A DNA stretch of 64,000 nt from Candidatus Tisiphia endosymbiont of Melanophora roralis (GCF_964026575.1 NZ_OZ032161.1:868001-932000), one strand, 5' to 3'; numbered from the stretch's first letter, positions 39,614 through 48,623 are shown. A program made the numbers and translations. The notes: generated by a model not told the origin, from the sequence alone.

Positions 39614-41317
39614 TCACAACCCTTCCCCTTTTTCAACTGGCTCTATTCCATATAGTGATACCATTCGCTCAAGGACTCTTCCAACAGTAGGAGCTGCAGT
39701 CCAGCCAGCAGTAGCAAAGCCAAAGGATTCTTTTGTTCCTTTTGGTTCATCAAACATTATAAAAATAATATATTGGGGATCAATGGCTGGTAATAAACCT
39801 AAAAATGATGACATTCTGCTATTCTTAAGATATTTTTTCTTGCCATGCCCATCTGAAGTTAATTTTTCAGCAGTACCAGTTTTACCACCGACAAGATATC
39901 CTTTAACATCGGCTCTACGTCCTGTCCCTTCTTTTACCACCAAACGAAATAACTCACTCATTTGTTTAGAGGTTTTCTCACTAAAAACACGCGTGCCAAC
40001 AAGACGCTCATCGTGCCTTTTGATTAGAGTCAGATCATATAATATCCCTCCATTTACTATTGGCAATACTGCTTGCATAAAGTGTAAAGGACTAATTGAA
40101 ATGCCATAACCATAGGCCATGACAGCAGTAGTAAGATCACTCCACCTCTTGTCAGATGGAAACAAAGGAGTACCTCTCTCTGGTAACTCAATTTTAAGCT
40201 GATCTAGTAAACCTAATTTCTTTAAATAGTTTTTAAAATCATTCTTCCCAACTTCAAGCATAATCTGGCTAACACCAATATTTGATGAATGCAAGAAAAT
40301 TTCTGGAACACTGTGCCACCCCTGCCTTGGATGATAATCTTTTATATTAAATCCCCCTACCTTCATATAACTAATATCATAAGCATCGTTCATTGCTATA
40401 GAATCAGTATCAAAAGCTACGGCCATAGTCAAAGTTTTAAATACAGACCCCATCTCATAAATACCAAGACTTGCCATATTAAATAGTTCTTCTGGCTTTG
40501 CTCTACTAGGATAATGTGGATTAAAATCCGGCTTACTAACAATAGCTAAAATCTCACCATTATTAGGGTTGACAATTATTCCCACCGCTCCTATTGCACT
40601 AAACTCCTTTAATGTCCTATCTATTTCTTCACTTAGGATATTTTGTAATCTTACGTCTATAGATAGTTCAAGAGGTTTTTTAAGTTGATCCGGCTGTATA
40701 AAGTCAGAATTAGTTAGAAACTTATCATAGGTTCTTTCTAATCCAGCAAGACCAACCAAATCCCTACCCACATATCCTATAATATGTGACAATAAATTGG
40801 AAAAAGTATAGATTCTTTTTTGTTCTTGTTCAAAACTAAAACCTGGCATTCCCAAATTTGATATCGCTTCTTGCTCTTTTGGCAATAAATCCCTTTTGAT
40901 CCATACGAAACTTTTGTTACTTTGTAGCTCTGCAAGTAACTTCATTTTATCAATCTCAGGCAATATCTTGGATAATCTTTCTAAACATTGCGAAGGATTA
41001 ATTACTTTCTGTGGATTGACAAACAATGAGGAGGAAGGTAAATTTACTGCTAATAAGTTACCATTACGATCTACTATCTCTTTCCTAAAGTCACTATTTT
41101 TTACTTGATATTCTGGCTTAACATAGCCATTGGTCGCAACAATTATTAAGCGATATGATAGACCACAAAAAAACATAGCAAAACAACAGCTGACTATTAA
41201 TAATCTGATTTTGGTATTGTTAGCACCTACATCCCATAAAATAATACTACCAAAATTTTTCTTCATCTTAGTTAGAGTATTTTTTAGAAATACCAATAAA
41301 AATATATCGTTACCCAT
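39614..41317 (-). CDS. ftsI: peptidoglycan D,D-transpeptidase FtsI (PBP3-like)
   Basis: Class B penicillin-binding protein that crosslinks septal peptidoglycan. A single N-terminal membrane segment (LLIVSCCFAMFFCGLSY) is followed by the dimerisation domain with RKEIVDRNGNLLAVN. The transpeptidase motifs are SVFK (SxxK), SSN (SxN, in HSSNIGVSQ) and KTGTAEK. The length of 567 aa is normal. ATG 41317 or ATG 41266 could be the start; the latter gives MKKNFGSI. It belongs to the dcw cluster, but 449 bp of repeats separate it from the ftsL-like gene. Confidence 0.95.
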   Translation of the reverse strand: MGNDIFLLVFLKNTLTKMKKNFGSIILWDVGANNTKIRLLIVSCCFAMFFCGLSYRLIIVATNGYVKPEYQVKNSDFRKEIVDRNGNLLAVNLPSSSLFVNPQKVINPSQCLERLSKILPEIDKMKLLAELQSNKSFVWIKRDLLPKEQEAISNLGMPGFSFEQEQKRIYTFSNLLSHIIGYVGRDLVGLAGLERTYDKFLTNSDFIQPDQLKKPLELSIDVRLQNILSEEIDRTLKEFSAIGAVGIIVNPNNGEILAIVSKPDFNPHYPSRAKPEELFNMASLGIYEMGSVFKTLTMAVAFDTDSIAMNDAYDISYMKVGGFNIKDYHPRQGWHSVPEIFLHSSNIGVSQIMLEVGKNDFKNYLKKLGLLDQLKIELPERGTPLFPSDKRWSDLTTAVMAYGYGISISPLHFMQAVLPIVNGGILYDLTLIKRHDERLVGTRVFSEKTSKQMSELFRLVVKEGTGRRADVKGYLVGGKTGTAEKLTSDGHGKKKYLKNSRMSSFLGLLPAIDPQYIIFIMFDEPKGTKESFGFATAGWTAAPTVGRVLERMVSLYGIEPVEKGEGL

Positions 41318-41378
41318 CTACATACTACTGCTAATGGCTTATTAGTATGTTATTCTGCGAAAGTAGCGTATCTATAAT

Positions 41379-41522
41379 AGACCTCTTGTGCAATTCTACT
41401 TCTGCTGGTAATTTGGATGTCGATCCGATACTCGAATCCTCACGTACATTTGAGTACGCTGCGGTTCTGCGTTCCGTGTCTCCTACAAATTCCCTAGCAC
41501 AAGCGAATTTCACAAGAGGTCT
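41379..41522. repeat. RPE1-type copy between ftsL and ftsI
   Basis: The ends agacctcttgtg and cacaagaggtct pair exactly, but differ from the agatatct ends of the other RPE1 copies. The minus strand reads RPLVKFACAREFVGDTERRT, and its end KLPAEVELHKRS matches the RPE1 translation. An ORF at 41331-41741 is made of this and the next repeat and is not a gene. Confidence 0.88.
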
Positions 41523-41574
41523 AATACTGAATAGTCTTTCAAGGTATTTTTTTAGATCCCACACCGAATCAGGA

Positions 41575-41728
41575 TATACTGCTCGTAAATGAAGAGTTGG
41601 TAGACGAAGATCAAAATCATGAAGTGCTAGGAGTCGAAGGGTCGAGGAGCGGAGCGTACATTTAGTACGTGAGCACCGAAGATCCCTAAAGACGACAACG
41701 CAATTCTTGATTTTCATCGAGTATAACA
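41575..41728. repeat. palindromic element D-related text
   Basis: It contains tactgctcgtaaatgaagag, which recurs near 61625-61650, and cgacaacgcaattcttgatt, which recurs at 45735-45752 and 47393-47412. Together with RPE1 it fills the gap 41318-41766. No gene was seen. Confidence 0.6.
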
Positions 41729-41766
41729 TCTTTTTTTCCATGTAAGTACCATACTAATGTTGATTT

Positions 41767-42180
41767 TCATCGAATATATTCTGTTTTTTTAGTTGAAACA
41801 GTTTGTATGTATTTATTATTAGCAATTGTTTTATAACGCCATTTAGTGTTGGTTTTACTAGAATACGAGCCACTTACTTCATTAGCCTTTGCATATTTTT
41901 TACTCTCATTAAGTGCTAAAGGGTCACTAATCATTTGCTTAACCTTAATAGTATCTAATTGTAAATAAAGTGATGATAATTTTCTTAGTCTAGCTGGAGA
42001 AATAAGGTATGATTGTTCGACTTTTAACACGTGAATCATGTTTTTCTCATCAGTTAGTTGTTTTGAAACTTCCCCAAGCTGATAATGCAAACTAATGACC
42101 TTATCTTTGACTCTAAATAAGCCATAAATAGAAAGAATTATAGTACCTACCACTATATAGCTAAATACTCTAACTACCAT
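41767..42180 (-). CDS. ftsL: FtsL-like division protein
   Basis: The 137-aa protein has one N-terminal membrane segment (VFSYIVVGTIILSIYGL) followed by a coiled coil (LHYQLGEVSKQLTDEKNMIHVLKVEQSYL). This is the FtsL layout and it sits directly after rsmH, overlapping it by 11 nt, where ftsL belongs. FtsL links FtsB/FtsQ and FtsI at the septum. The sequence is poorly conserved, so the call relies on position and topology. Confidence 0.78.
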   Translation of the reverse strand: MVVRVFSYIVVGTIILSIYGLFRVKDKVISLHYQLGEVSKQLTDEKNMIHVLKVEQSYLISPARLRKLSSLYLQLDTIKVKQMISDPLALNESKKYAKANEVSGSYSSKTNTKWRYKTIANNKYIQTVSTKKTEYIR

Positions 42181-43120
42181 ATATATTACCTATTTTCTGT
42201 CCAGCCCTCAACTTTGCAGACCTTGCTCTTGGATTAAGTGCAACTTCTTTAGGCGATGGACATAATGGTTTTTTTGTAAGAATTTTAAGCCATTCTTTAG
42301 AACTTTCTTCAGACGAAATCTTTACACTGTATTTAGACCTAGCAACTACCTTAGCAGAATTTGCTTTTAAAAAATTCTTAACAATTCGATCTTCTAATGA
42401 ATGAAATGAAACAATTACTAGTCGACCATTTGGTGCTAAAATATTCTTGCAATTATCTAGAAATCTTGCTAATTGACCCAGTTCATCATTGATATGAATA
42501 CGAATTGCTTGAAAAGTCTTAGTAGCAGAATCAATTTTACCTTTTCTAAAACCTATACTACTACGAACAATATGGGCAAATTTTGCTGTATTGGTAATAG
42601 GCTCTAATAACCTGTGTTCTATAATCTTTTTAGCGATTCTTCGAGAATAAGATTCATCACCATATTTATAAATTACATCTGCTATTTCTTGTTCATCAGC
42701 CTCATTTATAAAATCTGCAGCACTATATCCCGTATTGCTCATCCTCATATCAAGTGGACCATCATGGGTAAATGAAAAACCCCTATCTCTAGAATCAAGT
42801 TGCATAGAAGAAACCCCTAAATCCATAACTATCCCATCAAATTTCAACGAACCTAATTTTGAAAAACTTTCAGCGAAACCTGTCTGAATAAAGTTCACTC
42901 TGCTAGCATAATCGTTTACCAATTGATTAGCATAAGTTCTAACATATGGATCACAATCAATTGCTACTAACTGACAATTACAAGAATCTAATATCATCCT
43001 GCTATAACCACCAAAACCAAAAGTGCAATCTAAATAACTTCCTCCATCTTTAGGACATAAGACTTCTTTAACTTCATTCAACATAACCGGCGTATGAGAT
43101 GATGCGAACTCTTGTATCAT
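42170..43120 (-). CDS. rsmH: 16S rRNA (cytosine(1402)-N(4))-methyltransferase RsmH
   Basis: RsmH methylates N4 of C1402 in 16S rRNA. The 316-aa protein shows [13 protein letters not shown], the SAM-binding [59 protein letters not shown] and [17 protein letters not shown]. All are standard for the family. Its ATG overlaps the mraZ stop by 4 nt and its end overlaps ftsL. Confidence 0.97.
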   Translation of the reverse strand: MIQEFASSHTPVMLNEVKEVLCPKDGGSYLDCTFGFGGYSRMILDSCNCQLVAIDCDPYVRTYANQLVNDYASRVNFIQTGFAESFSKLGSLKFDGIVMDLGVSSMQLDSRDRGFSFTHDGPLDMRMSNTGYSAADFINEADEQEIADVIYKYGDESYSRRIAKKIIEHRLLEPITNTAKFAHIVRSSIGFRKGKIDSATKTFQAIRIHINDELGQLARFLDNCKNILAPNGRLVIVSFHSLEDRIVKNFLKANSAKVVARSKYSVKISSEESSKEWLKILTKKPLCPSPKEVALNPRARSAKLRAGQKIGNIYGS

Positions 43121-43578
43121 ACTACTATATCCTTAATGTTTTTCAGTGTTAAACGGTTACTTTGAGCAATTTGCCGAGCTGAAGAAAGATACGTTTCAAA
43201 ATTTTGTGGCTGCCAAATTTCAAAGACCAATCCCTTCCCTACAAAGCAAGCTTGATCTGATATACCAGCGTGATCTATTAAAGATTTAGGTAGAATCACC
43301 CTCCCCTCACTATCAAAGCTAAGCTGGATAGCTTCACCAAGAATGATTGTTTCGAAAGCATCTCGCTCCTCAGAATAGGGATCTAAGGTTTGGATTATTT
43401 GACTTAGCTCCTCAAGCCTCTTCAAACTACAACCTTCAATGCACTTATTTCTAAAAGAAGGATAGGCAATAATCCCATTAAACGACTGACTAGACAAAGC
43501 TAATCTATAGCTGGCAGGTATCGAAACCCGACCTTTCTTATCAATATTGTTTATATATTTTGATAAAAAAATATTCAT
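43117..43578 (-). CDS. mraZ: transcriptional regulator MraZ
   Basis: MraZ is the first gene of the dcw cluster and usually a DNA-binding repressor of it. The 153-aa protein holds two SpoVT/AbrB-like repeats: [18 protein letters not shown] (about residues 12-29) and [18 protein letters not shown] (about 91-108). The length is typical. The 357-bp region upstream (43579-43935) should contain the promoter, and direct near-repeats of gggataatttggg type at 43690-43715 are possible MraZ boxes. Confidence 0.95.
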   Translation of the reverse strand: MNIFLSKYINNIDKKGRVSIPASYRLALSSQSFNGIIAYPSFRNKCIEGCSLKRLEELSQIIQTLDPYSEERDAFETIILGEAIQLSFDSEGRVILPKSLIDHAGISDQACFVGKGLVFEIWQPQNFETYLSSARQIAQSNRLTLKNIKDIVV

Positions 43579-43935
43579 TTACCCTTTACCTTTCAATAAT
43601 TACCACATGGGGTATCAGATCCCAGCCTACGCTGGGATGACAGCAAAATTGCTTAAATATTATCCCATAATTAAGTTATAACTAATTTTTGGTTATAATT
43701 GGGATAATTTGGGATTATATGGAATTTTTAGGATATTGTACTATAATTATAGAGTCAAGAAGGTTTTAAACAGTTGATAAACAAATTATAAATTTTTATC
43801 TATTGTGACTTATTTGACGTATATATGTGATTCAAAGAATTAATAAAAAAATATTAAAAAAAAGTGGATGACGAGTATTAGTGCAGAGAAAAACTTTACT
43901 ATAATTATATTATACTAAAACTTAATGAGCATTTT
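43579..43935. promoter_or_regulatory. divergent intergenic region, dcw cluster and holin-like gene
   Basis: An AT-rich region with repeated words ggttataattgggataatttgggattatatgg near 43690-43720 (first 20 bases ggttataattgggataattt), upstream of mraZ on its own strand. The word ttataact, read in reverse, recurs nearby. A short repeat agatcccagcctacgctgggatgaca lies at 43618-43642. Possible -10 boxes tataat and tatact lie near 43900-43917 for the plus-strand gene. Promoters are inferred only. Confidence 0.4.
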
Positions 43936-44388
43936 ATGATTACACTACTTGCTTCAATAACGGGCTTTATTAGCTCAATTATTCCGGAGATTTTAAAAAT
44001 TCTAAAGGATCAAAATGATAAAAAACATGCACTTAATCTTTTAGATCGACAAATTGAAATCAATAAACTAGGACATACAAAGCTACTAACAGAACTTGAT
44101 GCTTCAAAAGACATTGCTGAAAATAATACTTTATATTCAACATATAAATCAGGCGTTAATTGGGTTGACGCGTTGAATGGGTCAGTTCGCCCTGTCCTTG
44201 CCTATAGTTTTTTTATTATGTATGCCTACATCAAATATGTACAATATAGAACCATACAGAGTACGGCGATCCTCGTAGAATATCTTGATGTTTTATGGAA
44301 TATAGACGATCAGGCTATTTTTGCCGGTATTATTAGTTTCTATTTCGGACAACGGATGTTTAACAAATTATGGAAACGTAAAATGTAA
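43936..44388 (+). CDS. 3TM holin-like membrane protein
   Basis: The 150-aa protein has an N-terminal hydrophobic helix (residues 1-20), a charged helical middle (DQNDKKHALNLLDRQIEINK) and two C-terminal membrane segments. The block NWVDALNGSVRPVLAYSFFIMYAYIKY, followed by DQAIFAGIISFYFGQRMF, is characteristic of the Holin_3TMs family found in gene-transfer agents and phages. Such holins permeabilise the inner membrane for an endolysin. No other phage or GTA gene is nearby, so its current role is unclear. Confidence 0.78.
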   Translation: MITLLASITGFISSIIPEILKILKDQNDKKHALNLLDRQIEINKLGHTKLLTELDASKDIAENNTLYSTYKSGVNWVDALNGSVRPVLAYSFFIMYAYIKYVQYRTIQSTAILVEYLDVLWNIDDQAIFAGIISFYFGQRMFNKLWKRKM

Positions 44389-44463
44389 TATTGCAATATG
44401 TTGCAATATGTTATATTGTAGCTATGGAGTTAAGAACATTTAATTTATTTAAAGATTAGATAT

Positions 44464-45654
44464 ATGCTAAAAAGAATTTCGTGGCTTGCTTTTTTTGTGC
44501 TTATCATATACCCAATTTTACTTGCATTTTTGGTTATAAAATATCACATTAGCCACAAGATAGGTATATTCGAAATAGGTTTGCTGATAGCCGGTTATTA
44601 TGGTTCTAATATTACTGTTGGTGTTGGTTTGCATAGGCTTTGGTCACATCATGCCTTTAAAACAAATACAGCGGTGGAGTTTATTCTTGTTATAATGTCA
44701 GCTGCTACTTTACAAGGACCAGCCTTGTCTTGGGCCTCAAATCATTATAAGCACCATAGTTATACTGATAAAGATCAAGATCCGCATAGCCCATCAAAGT
44801 TTGACAATAAAATCTTGGGATTTTTATGGTCACATATTGGATGGATGATCATTGATGGAAGTTATAAGTCAATTGACCGGATTACTATGGTTAAACTTGG
44901 TAAAAATAAATTGCTAAGATGGCAATTAAAATATTATTGGCAAATTGCTGCGTTTATGAATATTGTATTTCCAGCATTAATAGGTTACTTAATAGGTGGT
45001 ACTATCAATTCTGCATATGCTGGTTTCCTGTTTATTGGTATGGGGAGAGCATTGCAACAACAGGCAACTTTTTGTGTCAATTCTCTATGCCATTTCGTTG
45101 GTAGTAAACAATATTATAAAGGTACTGCAGGAGATATTTGGTGGATGGCTTTGTTCTTATTAGGTGAAAACTGGCATAATTTCCACCATGCCTTCCCATC
45201 AGATTATCGCAATGGTGCTAAGTGGTATCATTTTGATGTCCATAAATGGATAATATACGTAATGAGCAAACTTGGACTAGCTTGGAATTTAGAAGTTACT
45301 TCCAAAATCAGAATACAAGCCAAGATAAATGAGACTAGTAAATACCTAATAGAGGGACGCAAACAACAATTAAATTTACTGCAAGATAAAATTAATCAAC
45401 TGGTAGAACATGTGTATGTAAAGCTTAATGAGCTTGAGAATTCTTCTATATCTATTAAAGCTCAATTAAAAAAATCTTTTATGGAAATTCAGGAATCACT
45501 AAAGAAGCTTGCTGAACAACTACATTCATCAATTCAGTTAACTGAAAAGTCATCAGAAAGATTACTAAAAATTGCTAGTAAAAAAATTAAAGATCGAGAA
45601 ATGGCAATTTATAGATTATATAACGAGCTAGATAGAAAGTATATTAGGAACTAA
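44464..45654 (+). CDS. acyl-CoA/fatty-acid desaturase (delta-9 type) with C-terminal coiled coil
   Basis: Membrane di-iron desaturase that introduces a double bond into fatty acyl chains. The three histidine boxes are HRLWSHH (about residues 60-66), HYKHHSYTDKDQDPH (about 96-110) and ENWHNFHHAFPSDYRNGAKW (about 237-256). Four membrane segments fit the family. Residues about 285-396 add a long charged coiled coil that bacterial desaturases usually lack. The gene starts 75 nt after the holin-like gene on the same strand. Confidence 0.93.
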   Translation: MLKRISWLAFFVLIIYPILLAFLVIKYHISHKIGIFEIGLLIAGYYGSNITVGVGLHRLWSHHAFKTNTAVEFILVIMSAATLQGPALSWASNHYKHHSYTDKDQDPHSPSKFDNKILGFLWSHIGWMIIDGSYKSIDRITMVKLGKNKLLRWQLKYYWQIAAFMNIVFPALIGYLIGGTINSAYAGFLFIGMGRALQQQATFCVNSLCHFVGSKQYYKGTAGDIWWMALFLLGENWHNFHHAFPSDYRNGAKWYHFDVHKWIIYVMSKLGLAWNLEVTSKIRIQAKINETSKYLIEGRKQQLNLLQDKINQLVEHVYVKLNELENSSISIKAQLKKSFMEIQESLKKLAEQLHSSIQLTEKSSERLLKIASKKIKDREMAIYRLYNELDRKYIRN

Positions 45655-45658
45655 TATA

Positions 45659-45770
45659 TATACTCAAATGATTCGGAGAATGGGGACAACAAACAAGAGG
45701 TGAGCAGGAGTACCGCTAGAATCTTGGATAATGACGACGCAATTCTTGATTTTCTATTCTAGAGTATATA
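45659..45770. repeat. palindromic element D copy
   Basis: Left arm tatactcaaatgattcggag and right arm ttctattctagagtatata flank the D core with gaatcttggataatgacgac. It directly follows the desaturase stop codon. Confidence 0.75.
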
Positions 45771-45800
45771 AAAAATTATAGCAATTTTGGGTATCCAGCC

Positions 45801-45978
45801 CACAACTGTTGAAAGTTAAAATCGTCTATTAGCGAAGTGCTGTTGTAAGGCTTAAACCGTCTATTAGCGAGCGAACGTATGTGAGCGTGGCAATCCATGA
45901 AGCTTGTCATATAGATTGCTTCGTCGACCTACGGTCTCCTCGCTAATAGACGATTTTTTAACTTTCAACAGTTGTGGC
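45801..45978. mobile_element. complete ccacaactgttgaaagtt element with 8-bp target duplication
   Basis: Terminal inverted repeats cacaactgttgaaagtt and aactttcaacagttgtg bound a 178-bp palindromic element. The 8-bp word atccagcc occurs directly on both sides (45793-45800 and 45979-45986), as expected for transposon-like insertion. The open frame upstream of xseB (45904-46131) reads through it and is not a gene. Confidence 0.85.
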
Positions 45979-46131
45979 ATCCAGCCTTCAACATATGGAT
46001 TAAAATTTACAGACGAAGCAGCCATTCATTTTGGAAATACGATAAAAATACTTAAGGGTACTTATGCTGCACAGTTAGGCAAGGCTGAGGACATACTTCA
46101 CAGCATAAGTAAATTTGAAGGAGAAATTATT

Positions 46132-46371
46132 ATGCTAGACTTAAAATCTATTGAAAATATGAGCTTTGAAGCTGCCTTAGCTGAACTAAAAGAAATTGTA
46201 AAAAAAATTGATACGGGAGAGGAAAGTTTAGATTCATCAATTAATAGTTTTGAAAGAGGAGTCTTACTAAAAGATCACTGTGAAAAGAAACTACAAGCCG
46301 CTCGCTTAAAGATTGAAAAAATCACTAAGCTGCCAGATTCAACCATCGCTATAGAAAAGGTAGAGTCCTAA
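46132..46371 (+). CDS. xseB: exodeoxyribonuclease VII small subunit
   Basis: The 79-aa partner of XseA. The signature [20 protein letters not shown], followed by [23 protein letters not shown], is typical. The frame is open far upstream, but ATG 46132 has an aaggag ribosome-binding site 8 nt before it and gives the normal length, so the upstream part is repeat readthrough. An in-frame stretch just before it (about 45987-46131, [20 protein letters not shown] and on) may be the remnant of another gene. Confidence 0.93.
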   Translation: MLDLKSIENMSFEAALAELKEIVKKIDTGEESLDSSINSFERGVLLKDHCEKKLQAARLKIEKITKLPDSTIAIEKVES

Positions 46372-46394
46372 TTTAAAAACAAATTAATAATTTT

Positions 46395-47051
46395 ATGTCT
46401 TTTGCATTACTAAATTTCGATGAATTGGAATCAGCTCTAGTATCTAATTCTCCTTATACTTATATGGTTGCTAAAAATGTAATTAATATAGATAAAAAAG
46501 ATATCATTTCTATCGATTATCCCCAAATAAAAAGTGCTGGTTTTTTTCCTCTTGAAAGTATAAAGTATGAGGGAGTTTTTAAAAATTTAATCCAAGAATT
46601 GCAAGCTCCTAAACTTGCTGATATCTTGACTAAAAAACTAAAGATTGAGCTTAAAGATAAGCCTTTTATGATAACTATAAGGAGGTGGTCAACAAAATCT
46701 GATGGCAGAATCCATAATGACAGTAAATCTAAAATTGTTACGGCTTTATTATATTTAAATGACAATTGGTTACAAGGTAAGGATGGAGGGAGTTTTCGGG
46801 TATTAAAGGATAAAAAAACTTTTGAAAGTGCAGCAGCTATTATTCCTCCGGAATTTGGTTCTTTTGTAGTATTTGTTCGCTCTGAGAATTCGTGGCATGG
46901 TCATATGCCGTTTGAAGGGGAGAGGCGAGTCATTCAAATAACTTGGCTTAATAGTATAGAAGATATTGAGCGTAAGAATAAAAGAGGAAAATTAACATTG
47001 TTTTTAAAAAATATATTTAGTCGTTCTGTAAATGTTGGTATCACTAACTGA
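46395..47051 (+). CDS. 2-oxoglutarate/Fe(II)-dependent oxygenase, prolyl-4-hydroxylase-like
   Basis: The 218-aa protein has the jelly-roll iron ligands: HND in SDGRIHNDSKSK (about residues 101-103), a distal His in ENSWHGHMPF, and the 2-oxoglutarate-binding Arg in ERRVIQITW. TALLYLNDNWLQGKDGGSFRVL and EFGSFVVFVRSENSWHGH match the P4Hc-type domain. It could hydroxylate a protein or small molecule; the substrate is unknown. It lies 23 nt after xseB on the same strand. Confidence 0.82.
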   Translation: MSFALLNFDELESALVSNSPYTYMVAKNVINIDKKDIISIDYPQIKSAGFFPLESIKYEGVFKNLIQELQAPKLADILTKKLKIELKDKPFMITIRRWSTKSDGRIHNDSKSKIVTALLYLNDNWLQGKDGGSFRVLKDKKTFESAAAIIPPEFGSFVVFVRSENSWHGHMPFEGERRVIQITWLNSIEDIERKNKRGKLTLFLKNIFSRSVNVGITN

Positions 47052-47165
47052 TAAGGTTTATTGGACATTAAATGCTACAGGGCAATTTAAAAATTACAGC
47101 CATTAGTTGTTATAGATGCAAGTTTAACCACCACCGATGTCATCCTTGCGAAGGCAGGAACATTA

Positions 47166-47376
47166 CCACAACTGTTGAAAGTTAAAAAATCGTCTATTAG
47201 CGAAGCGCTGTTGTAAGACTTAAACCATCTATTAGCGAGCGAACGTACGTGAGCGTGGCAATCCATGAAGCTTGTCATATAGATATCTATTATATCATAC
47301 TTTTAACTTACAATTGCTTCGTCGACCTACGGTCTCCTCGCTAATAGACGGTTTTTTTTAACTTTCAACAGTTGTG
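47166..47376. mobile_element. ccacaactgttgaaagtt element with an internal insertion
   Basis: Ends ccacaactgttgaaagtt and aactttcaacagttgtg. Compared with 45801-45978, about 30 bp of AT-rich sequence (around 47284-47313, with the words atctattatatcata and cttttaacttaca) interrupt the core at the word atagat|tgcttcg. The gap 47052-47451 holds only this and D-type text at 47380-47427. Confidence 0.8.
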
Positions 47377-47433
47377 CTACGATCCCTGAAGACGACAACG
47401 CAATTCTTGATTTTCATCGAGTATATTAAAGCC

Positions 47434-47470
47434 AGTTCGATATAAGAATTATTAATTCTTATCCTGAATT
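47434..47470. repeat. palindromic element E copy overlapping a gene end
   Basis: Arms agttcgatataagaatt and aattcttatcctgaatt pair. It overlaps the last codons of the coiled-coil gene on the minus strand and provides its stop. Confidence 0.8.
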
Positions 47471-47751
47471 GGGGTAGTTATCAATAAAGGTACAGTCTCT
47501 AATATCTTTACCTTATCTTCTAGTTCCACTAATCCACCTATTACTTCACCCAATTTTGCATCAAACTCATCTATTTCATCTTGTAAAAATTTAATGTGTT
47601 TTTCTATACTATCTTTATCTATACCATCAATGCTATGATGCAATCTCTCTTTTTCATTGTTAAGTATTAGTACTAAATCTTCTAGCCTTTGTTGATATCT
47701 CTTCAAAGTCTCTGATTCAGTTTGATATAGATAATTTGCTGTAATCTGCAT
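47452..47751 (-). CDS. small coiled-coil protein
   Basis: No family was recognised. The 99-aa product is almost entirely heptad-like coiled coil (ETLKRYQQRLEDLVLILNNE, EKHIKFLQDEIDEFDAKLGE). The C-terminal residues TPIQDKN are encoded by palindrome E. It lies 21 nt downstream of another coiled-coil membrane protein gene, suggesting a two-gene unit whose products may bind each other. Confidence 0.65.
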   Translation of the reverse strand: MQITANYLYQTESETLKRYQQRLEDLVLILNNEKERLHHSIDGIDKDSIEKHIKFLQDEIDEFDAKLGEVIGGLVELEDKVKILETVPLLITTPIQDKN

Positions 47752-47772
47752 CTTAATATAATTGCCTTCATC

Positions 47773-48144
47773 TTATTTGTGCAAGACTGTTTTTACTGTT
47801 TCTTCCAGTATCTTCTGTAATGCATTATTCTCTTTGAGTGTGCTAATTCTCCTAAACTCATCAAGTAACATTTTTACGCCCATTTCTACTTCATCTAAAT
47901 GAATGGTCACGTGCAAAATATGCTGTTCTTTCTTGGTAGTTAGAGTGGTTATCTCTTTTAATTCTTTATGTAACAAAATTACTTCTTCTTTGGCTGTAAT
48001 GAAACTATTCGAGAAATCCTGACTCACAAGCCAAATATTGGTACATGCCAGCCTAATACTATATAACCACTTAATACAAATTACTATCAATAGCATTTCA
48101 ATAATGATTAAAATACTTGAAGAAATTGCTAATAGTTGAATCAT
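47773..48144 (-). CDS. small membrane-anchored coiled-coil protein
   Basis: The 123-aa product starts with a membrane segment (ISSSILIIIEMLLIVICIKWLY) followed by a coiled coil (FITAKEEVILLHKELKEITT; LDEVEMGVKMLLDEFRRIS). The frame is open to 48312, but ATG 48144 has a ggagg ribosome-binding site 8 nt upstream, and the extra 56 codons lie in a D-type repeat. Function unknown. It is paired with the next small gene. Confidence 0.7.
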   Translation of the reverse strand: MIQLLAISSSILIIIEMLLIVICIKWLYSIRLACTNIWLVSQDFSNSFITAKEEVILLHKELKEITTLTTKKEQHILHVTIHLDEVEMGVKMLLDEFRRISTLKENNALQKILEETVKTVLHK

Positions 48145-48202
48145 TTCATTCCTCCTTTTATTGCCTTCCACGAGATAAGCTATACATTCGAATGCTCGAT
48201 TG

Positions 48203-48337
48203 GTATACTCAAATGCTTTGGAGAATGGAGACACAAACAAGGGATGAGCAAACGCAAGCAGTACGTGAGTACGCGAATTACCTGATAGTATTTGCAAGAA
48301 CCAACTCTTCAAAGCAGAAGAGCATATTCAAGTATAC
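48203..48337. repeat. palindromic element D copy
   Basis: Left arm gtatactcaaatgctttgga and right arm caaagcagaagagcatattcaagtatac pair (right arm quoted in part). It lies upstream of the small membrane-anchored gene and creates a false N-terminal extension there. Confidence 0.75.
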
Positions 48338-48623
48338 TTTTTTGATTGTTTATTACTTAGTAATGCCACTTTTACCTCTAATGTCTTTATACTTTCTCTT
48401 TGCTGTAATAAAATTTTTATCTTTTTTATTATTGTTATTTTATCCTACTATTCTTGGATATAACATTTTCTTGGTCTAATTTTATGGGTACATAGGAATT
48501 CTCTTTAATTTTAGAGCTGTATATTTTTATATGATACAATAGATATTATGATGTGTAAAGTGCTTTTAATAAAAAAATTTGTGAGAATATTAAGTTTATT
48601 GAGAATTTTGCTAGTTCGCTACC

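Noticed and set aside
41331-41741. 136-aa open frame between ftsL and ftsI
   Set aside because: It is composed of an RPE1 copy and D-type palindromic text, both repeated elsewhere; there is no conserved domain beyond the repeat translation.
45904-46131. N-terminal extension of xseB
   Set aside because: The extension runs through a MITE-like repeat with a target duplication; ATG 46132 has a good ribosome-binding site and gives the normal XseB length.
47087-47278. Minus-strand 63-aa frame
   Set aside because: It is the translation of a ccacaactgttg/gaagcaatcc element, matching readthrough of other copies.
48145-48312. N-terminal extension of the small membrane-anchored protein
   Set aside because: It is encoded by a D-type repeat; ATG 48144 has a ggagg site.
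48337-48479. Hydrophobic plus-strand frame (MPLLPLMSLYFLFAVIKFLS and on)
   Set aside because: No ribosome-binding site or homology seen, and the upstream part is a repeat. AT-rich DNA easily gives such hydrophobic frames.
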